Below, one piece after another: positions 1 through 6,035 of a stretch of DNA of 6,222 nucleotides. The translations under genes were made by a program, and so were the position numbers. The DNA is taken from contig JACSSB010000316.1 of NCBI GenBank assembly GCA_014879435.1, positions 1 through 6,222 of the forward strand, read 5' to 3'. Positions within the stretch are counted from its first letter, which is position 1, and each line of letters begins with the position of its first letter. The DNA is from Phycisphaerales bacterium. GTDB taxonomy: Bacteria > Pseudomonadota > Gammaproteobacteria > Competibacterales > Competibacteraceae. The notes under the pieces were generated by a model. It saw only the letters and a program-made list of their open reading frames with translations. It was not told the DNA's origin and did not search any database.

Positions 1-1560
1 AGCGATGGAGTACTCGCACGCGAGCGGGAAATCCGCCAGCTCACCGCCGTGATCGATACGGATGAGAAGGTACTGGAACAGCAAAGCACGCAGCTGGAGC
101 AACTGCGCGTCCGGCAGCGCGAACTGGAACACCAGCGCCGCGATCTCCAACAAGCCGTCAATCAGGGCCATCGTGACCACGCTCGCTTGTCGGGTGAATG
201 CCATACCGCTCAAGCCCGTTGGGAGCAGGCATGTGCCCGTCACACTGCGCTGACCGAGGAATTGGCCGAATTGGGCGAGCAGCGCGAGCAGGATCAGGAG
301 CAGATCGACCTAGCCCGATCACAGTTGGAAGAAGCGCTTCTAGAACTGGAGCAGCTGCGTGCCGAACAAATCGAGTTAAGCAGTAACCAGGAGCGGCTGC
401 TTGAACAGCTTCAACAATGCCGAGCCAACACAAATACGGCCCATCAACAAGCTGCCCGCCAAGTGGCGACGATTGAGACCTTGCGAGTACGGACTGGCGC
501 CGCTACTCAAGCCATCGAGCGATTAGCAACCCAGCGACAGCAACTACAGGCGCGACAACAACGGCTGGCCGAGGAGCGCACTGTCGATGACGATGCAACA
601 CGTACCGTTATCGAAGATGAATTATCCAGTTGGCTGGAAACACGCGTTGCGGTCGAAGCGGAACTGGGCGAAGCCCGTCATGCCTTGGAAACGCTGGATG
701 CCGCCCTGGCAGCCCGTGAAGAAACCCGCGTCCAGCGTGAGCGGCAAGCCGAAATTCAGCGTCAACGGATCGAGGAACAGAAGTTGATACTGAACGAGAC
801 ACGGGTGCGCCAGCAAAACTTACGTGAGCAGTTGCAGGAGCTGAATCTCGAACTGGCAGCGGTACTACCCTCTCTGCCGGAAGCGGCGGCTGAAAGCGAC
901 TGGCTGGCGCGACTGGAACAGATTGAGCGGCGTATCCAACGACTGGGACCGATCAATCTGGCGGCTATCGAAGAATTTGCTCAGCTATCCGAGCGCAAAC
1001 AGTATCTCGACGCGCAGAACGCCGATCTGCTGGAAGCGCTAGCTACTTTGGAAAATGCCATTCGTAAAATCGACCGTGAGACCCGCGCCCGCTTTCGGGA
1101 AACTTTCGAGCGGGTCAATACCGGTCTGGCTGAACTGTTTCCCCGCTTGTTCGGCGGTGGTCAGGCACATTTGGAACTGACTGGCGAAGATGTGTTGGAC
1201 GCTGGGGTGACGATCATGGCCAAGCCGCCGGGCAAGCGCATTGGCTCGATCAGTTTGCTGTCCGGCGGTGAAAAGGCATTGTCTGCGGTTGCACTGGTCT
1301 TCGCGATTTTTCAGCTCAACCCAGCACCTTTCTGCCTGCTGGATGAGGTGGATGCTCCGCTGGATGAAGCCAATGTCGGCCGCTTTGGTGCGCTGGTCCG
1401 TGATATGGCGGCTCAAGTACAGTTCATCTTCATTACCCATAACAAGGCAACGATGGAAATCGCCCAGCATCTAGCTGGAGTGACCATGCAGGAGCCTGGG
1501 GTATCACGCTTGGTGGCGGTCAATGTCGAAGCAGCAGCACAACTAGTTGCTGTGGGCTAG
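1..1560 (+). CDS. smc: SMC chromosome segregation/condensin ATPase, C-terminal half (5' partial)
   Basis: SMC forms the V-shaped ATPase dimer that, with ScpA and ScpB, extrudes DNA loops and organises the chromosome. The frame is open from base 1, so the GTG at 49 is internal, not a start. The 519 visible residues begin about where the hinge ends (sequence DGVLAREREIRQL). Residues ~5-310 are a Glu/Gln/Arg/Leu-rich antiparallel coiled coil. The C-terminal head half follows: the SMC-typical GPINLAAIEEF at ~316-326, ABC signature LLSGGEKALSA around residue 421, Walker B CLLDEVDAPLDE with catalytic-region D448/E449, and the switch histidine in FITHNKATM at H480. The Walker A half, hinge and true start lie upstream of the window. 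Family length is about 1170 residues, so a little under half is present. All expected C-terminal ATPase motifs are intact. Rad50 and MukB are less likely because the signature and GPINLAAIEE motifs are SMC-type. No scpA or scpB is in view. Confidence 0.96.
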   Translation, partial: SDGVLAREREIRQLTAVIDTDEKVLEQQSTQLEQLRVRQRELEHQRRDLQQAVNQGHRDHARLSGECHTAQARWEQACARHTALTEELAELGEQREQDQEQIDLARSQLEEALLELEQLRAEQIELSSNQERLLEQLQQCRANTNTAHQQAARQVATIETLRVRTGAATQAIERLATQRQQLQARQQRLAEERTVDDDATRTVIEDELSSWLETRVAVEAELGEARHALETLDAALAAREETRVQRERQAEIQRQRIEEQKLILNETRVRQQNLREQLQELNLELAAVLPSLPEAAAESDWLARLEQIERRIQRLGPINLAAIEEFAQLSERKQYLDAQNADLLEALATLENAIRKIDRETRARFRETFERVNTGLAELFPRLFGGGQAHLELTGEDVLDAGVTIMAKPPGKRIGSISLLSGGEKALSAVALVFAIFQLNPAPFCLLDEVDAPLDEANVGRFGALVRDMAAQVQFIFITHNKATMEIAQHLAGVTMQEPGVSRLVAVNVEAAAQLVAVG

Positions 1561-1571
1561 CCGCACCCGTC

Positions 1572-1591
1572 GCCGCGACCGAAGCGGCTTT
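1572..1591 (+). terminator. Weak hairpin just after smc, possible terminator
   Basis: A 5-bp GC stem (GCCGC at 1572-1576, GCGGC at 1584-1588) with a 7-base loop sits 11 bases after the smc stop and is followed by only TTT. Stem and T-run are both short, so termination here would be inefficient. It may be chance. Confidence 0.22.
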
Positions 1592-1607
1592 AACGAAAGG
1601 AAGTCAT

Positions 1608-1636
1608 TTGTGAAAGCGTAGGGATTCCAGTATAAA
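1608..1636 (+). promoter_or_regulatory. Candidate sigma70 promoter for zipA-ligA
   Basis: TTGTGA (1608-1613, 4 of 6 matches to the -35 consensus) and TATAAA (1631-1636, 5 of 6 to the -10) are separated by exactly 17 bases. This lies in the non-coding gap about 100 bases before zipA. The predicted start of transcription is near 1643. This is motif reading only, but the combination is better than any other I see in the gap. Confidence 0.5.
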
Positions 1637-1646
1637 CGTTCGTCAT

Positions 1647-1682
1647 AACCCCCAGCTCGCCGGTACGGCGATAATGGGGGTT
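1647..1682 (+). promoter_or_regulatory. Two-part GC hairpin in the zipA leader (attenuator or terminator)
   Basis: The outer stem AACCCCCA (1647-1654) pairs perfectly with TGGGGGTT (1675-1682). The inner stem CGCCG (1658-1662) pairs with CGGCG (1666-1670) around a GTA loop, with an asymmetric internal loop (GCT opposite ATAA) between the stems. Downstream sequence TGATCTTGTGG has only a poor T-tract. It could end smc transcripts inefficiently. If the promoter at 1608-1636 is real, it would instead form almost at the 5' end of the zipA-ligA mRNA and act as a stabilising or attenuating structure. Confidence 0.5.
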
Positions 1683-1737
1683 TGATCTTGTGGTGTTGTA
1701 CCGCGACACAATGAGCGCGATCCGGGGTTTGCATTGC

Positions 1738-2580
1738 ATGGAATTGGATAAAACACAATTACAGTGGTTGCTGGCGGGCATCGGAGCCCTGGTCATTATT
1801 CTTCTCTTCCTTTGGGGCATTCGCTCGCACCTGAAGAAAGAAAGCAGCAGTCGGCGACGGCGGCCCTCCAAGGAGCCGGTGTTGAATGATCATCAAACGC
1901 CCCCATCGACCGCAAACGAAGGAATCGATGGCAGCATTTTTGGTGAATCGGGTCGTATCACCCCGGATCATCACCTAGCAGACAAGGTGCTGGTCGATGT
2001 GGAAATTCGACCTGTCCAGCGCCAGGAAGCCTTCACTCCAGACGAAGTGGGCACGCGAATGAACGGCGGAGAGAAGATCAGTCCCTCCTTCTTGCCCCCC
2101 CCGCCTTCCCTCTCGCACACATCACGACAGGAACCAATCACCCGGCCTTCCACTAAGAAAACATTGGTCCTGACCGTGATGGCACCGCGCCACCAGCTCT
2201 TTGATGGAGCGCGTATTCAGGCTGCGGCTGAGGCACTAGGCTTTCATTTGAACACCGATGGGGTGTTCGAGCTATTTCCAGATACAAAAGTCAGAGAGAT
2301 TCCAATCCTCGGCTTGGCCCATCTGCGTAAACCTGGCTCCTTCGATCCGAAAACTTGGTCTGGGCTACGGACCCCAGGGCTATTGCTGTTTATGAAGCTG
2401 CCCGGCCCGATCGAGGAAATGAAAGCCTTGGATGAATTGGTAATTACCGCCGACCAATTGGCGCAAAAGTTGGGCGGGTTGATCTGCGACGAACGCCGCA
2501 ACCGAATGACCAATCAAGCCCTCATACGTTTGCGCAACGAAGTAGCCGAATTGAAGCGGATGCGGGAACAGATTCCCTAA
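1738..2580 (+). CDS. zipA: Cell division protein ZipA
   Basis: ZipA is an inner-membrane protein that binds the C-terminal tail of FtsZ and tethers and stabilises the Z ring. The 280-residue product has the family layout. A membrane helix lies at ~9-28 (LQWLLAGIGALVIILLFLWG) with a short periplasmic N-terminus. A basic stretch follows (RSHLKKESSSRRRRPSK, ~29-45), then a hydrophilic Pro/Ser-rich linker (~46-138, with PPPP at 120-123). The FtsZ-binding domain is at ~139-275, with TLVLTVMAPR, ALGFHLNTDGVFELF, the family-typical KPGSFDP (198-204) and RTPGLLLFMKLP. I chose the ATG at 1738 because the membrane helix follows it directly and GGGG lies about 10 bases upstream. Upstream in-frame ATGs at 1690 and 1711 would add a non-helical extension and lack a ribosome site. 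It is shorter than E. coli ZipA (about 328 residues), mostly in the linker, and lacks the His-rich IYHRH-like motif, having GVFELF instead. ligA follows after 15 bases, so the two are probably co-transcribed. Confidence 0.93.
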   Translation: MELDKTQLQWLLAGIGALVIILLFLWGIRSHLKKESSSRRRRPSKEPVLNDHQTPPSTANEGIDGSIFGESGRITPDHHLADKVLVDVEIRPVQRQEAFTPDEVGTRMNGGEKISPSFLPPPPSLSHTSRQEPITRPSTKKTLVLTVMAPRHQLFDGARIQAAAEALGFHLNTDGVFELFPDTKVREIPILGLAHLRKPGSFDPKTWSGLRTPGLLLFMKLPGPIEEMKALDELVITADQLAQKLGGLICDERRNRMTNQALIRLRNEVAELKRMREQIP

Positions 2581-2595
2581 TGGGACGAGAACAAC

Positions 2596-4626
2596 ATGGC
2601 ACAGTCCACCGATCCGCAACAACGTGCCGCTTGGCTGCGTGAGCAGCTCAACCGGCATGGCTACCGTTATTATGTGCTGGACGATCCAGAAATCCCGGAC
2701 GCCGAATACGACCGCTTGTTTCGGGAACTTCAAGCGCTGGAAGCGGCTCATCCAGAACTGATCGCCGCCGACTCCCCAACCCAGCGGGTGGGCGGCAAAC
2801 CCTTAGACGCATTCCTGCCAGTACCGCATCGCGTCCCGATGCTGTCCATCCGCACCGAAACCGATACCAGTTCGGGCGGCGCCGTGGCCTTCGATACCCA
2901 GATACGGCGTGAGCTGGAACTGAGTGCCGACGCGGAACCGGTCGAGTACCACTGTGAATTGAAATTCGATGGTTTAGCCATCAGCCTACGCTATGAACAG
3001 GGCGTACTGGTGCAAGCCGCGACGCGTGGCGATGGCGAAACCGGTGAAGATGTCACACAAAACATTCGCACCATCCGCAGTTTGCCGCTACGGCTGCATG
3101 GCGCTGCGCCTGAAGTGCTGGAAGTGCGTGGCGAAGCGTACATGAGCCGCCCCGATTTCGAGCGCTACAACGCCCGGCAACGCGCCGCTGGCTTGGCTGT
3201 GCTGGTCAATCCACGCAATGGTGCAGCTGGGAGTATCCGCCAACTTGACCCCCAGTTAGCCGCAAAACGGCCGTTGTCCTTTTTTGCCTATGGACTGGGT
3301 GAGGTACAAGGCTGGGATCTACCGACCACCCATGGCGCGCTACTTGATGCGCTGGCTACGCTGGGATTGCCGGTTTGCGAGGAACGGGTGGTCGCTCGGG
3401 GAGCGGAAGGTCTCATCGATTTTCACCATGCAGTCGCCAAGAAGCGCGATGCCTTGCCCTTCGATATCGATGGCGTGGTCTATAAGGTCAACCGCCTCGA
3501 CCAGCAACGGCAGTTGGGGTTTCGTACCCGCGAACCGCGCTGGGCGGTGGCACACAAATTTCCGGCTCAGGAAGAGCTCACCGTGGTCGAGGCCATTGAG
3601 CTACAAGTTGGCCGTACTGGCGCGGTGACTCCGGTGGCACGACTCAAGCCCGTGTTCGTGGGCGGGGTGACTGTAACCAATGCCACACTGCATAACGCCG
3701 ATGAAGTGGCACGCAAGGATGTGCGGGTGGGTGATACCGTGATCGTGCGTCGCGCGGGGGATGTCATTCCCGAAGTGGTCAGCGTGGTATTGGAGCGCCG
3801 TATTCCCGATGCCCCAGCCTTCCAAATGCCCACAAACTGCCCAGTATGTGGGTCGCAGATCCTTCGCCCAGAAGGGGAAGCGGTAGCCCGCTGTATTGGT
3901 GGCTTGTATTGCCGCGCGCAACGTAAGGAAGCCATTCGTCATTTTGCCTCGCGGCGCGCGATGGATATCGATGGGCTCGGCGATAAATTGGTGGATCAAC
4001 TGATCGAACAGGATCTGGTACACGATCCCGCTGATTTGTACGCACTCGACGTACAGGCGCTGACCAGCTTGGATCGCATGGGCACCAAATCCGCCATCAA
4101 TCTGCTAGAGGCGCTGGAACGCAGCAAAACCACTACGCTTGCCCGATTCCTGTATTCGCTGGGAATCCGCGAGGTTGGAGAAGCCACGGCACGTGCTTTG
4201 GAGCGCTATTTAGGTACCCTGGAAGCCCTGCTGGCGGCGGATGAACCCCGCCTATTGCAGGTGCCAGACATCGGTCCTGTGGCTGCTGCCGCCATTCGTA
4301 CCTTCTTTCAGGAGCCGCACAATCGGGAAGTACTGACCCGCTTACAGACCGCTGGGGTACGGTGGCCAACCGCTACCGCACAAATGCCCGCTGATCAACC
4401 CCTGGCCGGTAAGAGTTTCGTGCTAACCGGCACCTTAGAATCATTGACCCGTGACGAGGCTGCCGAGCGCTTGCGTGCTCTGGGCGCTAAGGTAGCGGGT
4501 AGCGTATCGAAGAAAACGGACTATGTGGTAGCGGGCCGCGACGCCGGGTCCAAACTGGATAAGGCGCGGGAATTGGGGGTATCGGTGATCGACGAGGCGG
4601 GATTGCTGGTATTGCTGGGGAAGTAG
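2596..4626 (+). CDS. ligA: NAD-dependent DNA ligase LigA
   Basis: LigA seals nicks between Okazaki fragments and in excision repair, using NAD+ to adenylate itself and releasing NMN. The 676-residue protein is full length for the family. The Ia/NMN-binding region is at ~5-70 (HGYRYYVLDDPEIPDAEYDRL). The adenylation domain holds the nucleophilic lysine K123 in ELKFDG, followed by ATRGDGETGEDVTQN, the LEVRGE motif at 175-180, NPRNGAAGSIRQLDP and DIDGVVYKVN. The OB fold (~323-400) contains LQVGRTGAVTPVA and RRAGDVIPEV. Four cysteines C415, C418, C433 and C439 make the zinc finger with the same spacing as E. coli. Helix-hairpin-helix repeats (~445-590) include MDIDGLGDKLVDQL and GIREVGEATA. A BRCT domain ends the protein (~600-676, LAGKSFVLTGTLESLTRDEAAERL). 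GGGACGAG upstream of the ATG is a usable ribosome site. Oddity: MLSIRTETDTSSGG stands where many LigAs have MLSLDN. The stop codon sits inside a perfect hairpin. Confidence 0.98.
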   Translation: MAQSTDPQQRAAWLREQLNRHGYRYYVLDDPEIPDAEYDRLFRELQALEAAHPELIAADSPTQRVGGKPLDAFLPVPHRVPMLSIRTETDTSSGGAVAFDTQIRRELELSADAEPVEYHCELKFDGLAISLRYEQGVLVQAATRGDGETGEDVTQNIRTIRSLPLRLHGAAPEVLEVRGEAYMSRPDFERYNARQRAAGLAVLVNPRNGAAGSIRQLDPQLAAKRPLSFFAYGLGEVQGWDLPTTHGALLDALATLGLPVCEERVVARGAEGLIDFHHAVAKKRDALPFDIDGVVYKVNRLDQQRQLGFRTREPRWAVAHKFPAQEELTVVEAIELQVGRTGAVTPVARLKPVFVGGVTVTNATLHNADEVARKDVRVGDTVIVRRAGDVIPEVVSVVLERRIPDAPAFQMPTNCPVCGSQILRPEGEAVARCIGGLYCRAQRKEAIRHFASRRAMDIDGLGDKLVDQLIEQDLVHDPADLYALDVQALTSLDRMGTKSAINLLEALERSKTTTLARFLYSLGIREVGEATARALERYLGTLEALLAADEPRLLQVPDIGPVAAAAIRTFFQEPHNREVLTRLQTAGVRWPTATAQMPADQPLAGKSFVLTGTLESLTRDEAAERLRALGAKVAGSVSKKTDYVVAGRDAGSKLDKARELGVSVIDEAGLLVLLGK

Positions 4627-4652
4627 CAACCGACTGAGCGGTTGCTACTTCC
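4619..4652. terminator. Perfect 14-bp hairpin over the ligA stop, no T-tract
   Basis: GGAAGTAGCAACCG (4619-4632) and CGGTTGCTACTTCC (4639-4652) are exact reverse complements around the loop ACTGAG. The left arm contains the last ligA lysine codon and the TAG stop. It lies between the convergent ligA and peptidyl-prolyl isomerase genes, 44 bases past the isomerase stop on the other strand, so it could serve both as a terminator or a 3'-end stabiliser. Neither strand has a run of Ts after the stem (AAGATC on +, CCAGCA on -), so it is not a standard intrinsic terminator. Confidence 0.5.
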
Positions 4653-4695
4653 AAGATCATCTACTAACGATTACTTACTGCTCTTCGCCAGCGCT

Positions 4696-5691
4696 TTACT
4701 TGGCAGGCTCAGCTTTGGCGGGCTCAGCCTTGGCAGGTTCAGCCTTGGCGGGTTCAACCTGAATTTCATTTATTTTGATCTTGGCGTCAGCGCGCAGTTT
4801 TTCCAGATACTCGTTCACCATCCGGCTCTGCAACATCTGAGCGATCTGCGGCCGCAGCTCGTCCAAGGTCGGCGGCTTGGCGTCGCGGATATCTTCCAGC
4901 AAGATCACATGCCAGCCGAAGGGCGTCTGCACCGGCTGATCGCTGTACTTACCCTTTTCCATCTTGGCGACGGCCTGAGCGAACGGCGGAACCATCATGC
5001 TTGGGGTGAACCAGCCCAGATCGCCACCGTTGGCTGCAGAACTATCGCTGGATTTGGACTTGGCCAGTTCGACGAAGCTCCCCCCTTTCTTAAGCTCGAT
5101 GATGACTTCCTTAGCCTTATCCTCAGAATCCACCAGGATATGACTGGCTTTGTATTCCTTGCCCTTCATCGCCGCGACGGCCGCTTCATATTCTTTCTTG
5201 ATCGCTTCCTCGCTGGGGGCGTGTTCGCTCAACATCCGCCGTACCACGGTGCTGGCCAACAGGCTACGCTCGATCATTTCCAGCTGCTGCTTGATTTGCG
5301 GATCGTCTTCCAGTTTTTCTTTATGCGCTTGCTGGACTAGCAGCTCTTCCATGACCAGTTGATCGACCAAGGATTTGCTGGCTTCCGGTGAATCAACTTT
5401 GGCTTTGCCGCGCAACTGCTGGGCGTATTGCTCGAAAGCCGCTTTAGAAATGGGCTGGTCGTTGACCACCGCGACTGGATCAGGAATAACGAACTTGGTT
5501 TGCTCCATCGCCGCAGGCGCACTCTTGACGGCGGCAGGCGTTGTGGGCGCAACAGGGGCCGTCTTGGCAGGAGCGGGGGCTGCGGGGGCTGCTTCGGCCT
5601 TCTTATCGTCGGCCGCCAGTGCTACGCCGGATAACAACAGACTAGAAGACAAGGCCAGCAATGGGAGAGACAATTTATTCGGTTTCTTCAT
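4696..5691 (-). CDS. Exported parvulin-type peptidyl-prolyl cis-trans isomerase (PpiC/PrsA/SurA-like)
   Basis: This is a predicted periplasmic foldase that speeds proline isomerisation in exported proteins. A Sec signal peptide covers residues 1-26 (MKKPNK, hydrophobic LLALSSSLLL, cleavage likely after ALA at 24-26). There is no lipobox cysteine, so a soluble periplasmic protein is expected. An Ala/Pro/Lys-rich linker (~30-62) follows. A SurA-N-like helical region (~70-170) begins VAVVNDQPISKAAFEQYA. One parvulin domain lies at ~179-268, with KASHILV (H184), D216 at the usual Cys/Asp position, GGDLGWFTP, and TPFGWHVILLEDI (H261), all the conserved features. The C-terminus ends with four EPAK repeats. 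The ATG at 5691 is chosen because the signal peptide starts there; GGA lies 9 bases upstream. It is the last gene of a likely yciI-bolA-isomerase operon, starting 41 bases after bolA. One parvulin domain and 331 residues fit a PrsA/PpiC-like chaperone better than two-domain SurA or membrane-anchored PpiD. Client proteins are unknown. Confidence 0.94.
   Translation of the reverse strand: MKKPNKLSLPLLALSSSLLLSGVALAADDKKAEAAPAAPAPAKTAPVAPTTPAAVKSAPAAMEQTKFVIPDPVAVVNDQPISKAAFEQYAQQLRGKAKVDSPEASKSLVDQLVMEELLVQQAHKEKLEDDPQIKQQLEMIERSLLASTVVRRMLSEHAPSEEAIKKEYEAAVAAMKGKEYKASHILVDSEDKAKEVIIELKKGGSFVELAKSKSSDSSAANGGDLGWFTPSMMVPPFAQAVAKMEKGKYSDQPVQTPFGWHVILLEDIRDAKPPTLDELRPQIAQMLQSRMVNEYLEKLRADAKIKINEIQVEPAKAEPAKAEPAKAEPAK
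4699..4758 (-). repeat. Four tandem 15-bp units coding the (A/V)EPAK tail of the isomerase
   Basis: The last 20 codons before the isomerase stop are four 15-bp units in frame, reading VEPAK, AEPAK, AEPAK, AEPAK. The units are 4699-4713, 4714-4728, 4729-4743 and 4744-4758. They differ at only a few bases: the Pro codon alternates CCT/CCC, and the Glu codon is GAG in the two units nearest the stop and GAA in the others. This suggests recent duplication, and the copy number could vary without breaking the frame. Confidence 0.9.
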
Positions 5692-5732
5692 TTCATTATT
5701 TCCAGGGGTTGGCTTTTTTCCAGAGGAACAAT

Positions 5733-6035
5733 TTAACCAGGATGCACATCTTGAGCGGAACGCAAACCGTATTCTGTTGGAGAAATCGCAGTTTTGATAC
5801 TCAAGGCGTGAATTTCCCGGCGCATCAAGCCGGCCACCGCCGCGTTGACGAGACGATGGCGCTGAATCAGTGTTTTGTCGGCAAAAGCCGATGAGACGAT
5901 GTGGAGGGTGAAGTGCCCGCCTTCGCGGGCACCAGCATGACCGGCATGAGCGGCGCTATCGTCGATGATTTCCAGATGCTCTGGCGCTAGCGCGGTGCGC
6001 AACCGCTCTTCGATCAGAGCGACACGATCCGTCAC
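5733..6035 (-). CDS. bolA: BolA family protein
   Basis: BolA proteins are small KH-like-fold proteins that pair with monothiol glutaredoxins in iron-sulfur cluster handling; in E. coli, BolA also affects cell shape and stress morphology. With the GTG start at 6035 the product is 100 residues, the normal family size. It begins MTDRVALIEERLRTALAPEHL. EIIDDSAAHAGHAGAREGGHF (22-42) carries the His-rich variable loop with candidate metal ligands H30 and H33. The signature RHRLVN (59-64, invariant H60) and IHALSIKT (75-82) follow. The frame stays open upstream to an ATG at 6116, but that region codes for the end of yciI in another frame. The GTG gives a GTGA overlap with the yciI stop, which argues for translational coupling. 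No cysteine is present, so cluster binding would rely on histidines and the glutaredoxin partner. The C-terminus after TAISPTEYG is a short non-conserved tail. Assignment to BolA rather than IbaG is by the RHRLVN-type pattern only. Confidence 0.9.
   Translation of the reverse strand: MTDRVALIEERLRTALAPEHLEIIDDSAAHAGHAGAREGGHFTLHIVSSAFADKTLIQRHRLVNAAVAGLMRREIHALSIKTAISPTEYGLRSAQDVHPG
6032..6035 (-). promoter_or_regulatory. GTGA stop/start overlap coupling yciI and bolA
   Basis: On the minus strand GTGA contains both the bolA start (GTG) and the yciI stop (TGA). AGG occurs about 10 bases upstream as a weak ribosome site. The overlap sets the bolA start and implies translation by re-initiating ribosomes. 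Confidence 0.75.

Noticed and set aside
1039..1470. Open frame of 143 codons on the - strand inside smc
   Set aside because: It is the shadow of the highly conserved SMC head region, with no recognisable domain of its own.
1611..1622. GTG-AAA-GCG-TAG mini reading frame after AGGAAG in the zipA leader
   Set aside because: The start codon would be the GTG at 1611 or near it, but it lies upstream of the predicted transcription start and is only three codons long, so it is most likely chance.
1690..1737. Upstream ATG starts for ZipA at 1690 and 1711
   Set aside because: They add a segment without family similarity before the membrane helix, and neither has a ribosome site; the ATG at 1738 fits the family N-terminus.
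4642..5340. Open frame of 232 codons on the + strand, antisense to the isomerase
   Set aside because: It lies almost wholly within the clear isomerase gene. Its FGGLSLGRFSLGG-like start is just the reverse reading of the EPAK repeat, and I recognise no domain.
5375..5797. Open frame of 140 codons on the + strand across the isomerase start
   Set aside because: Its Ala/Gly-rich sequence is the reverse reading of the Ala/Pro-rich linker and signal peptide. It spans two confident minus-strand genes.
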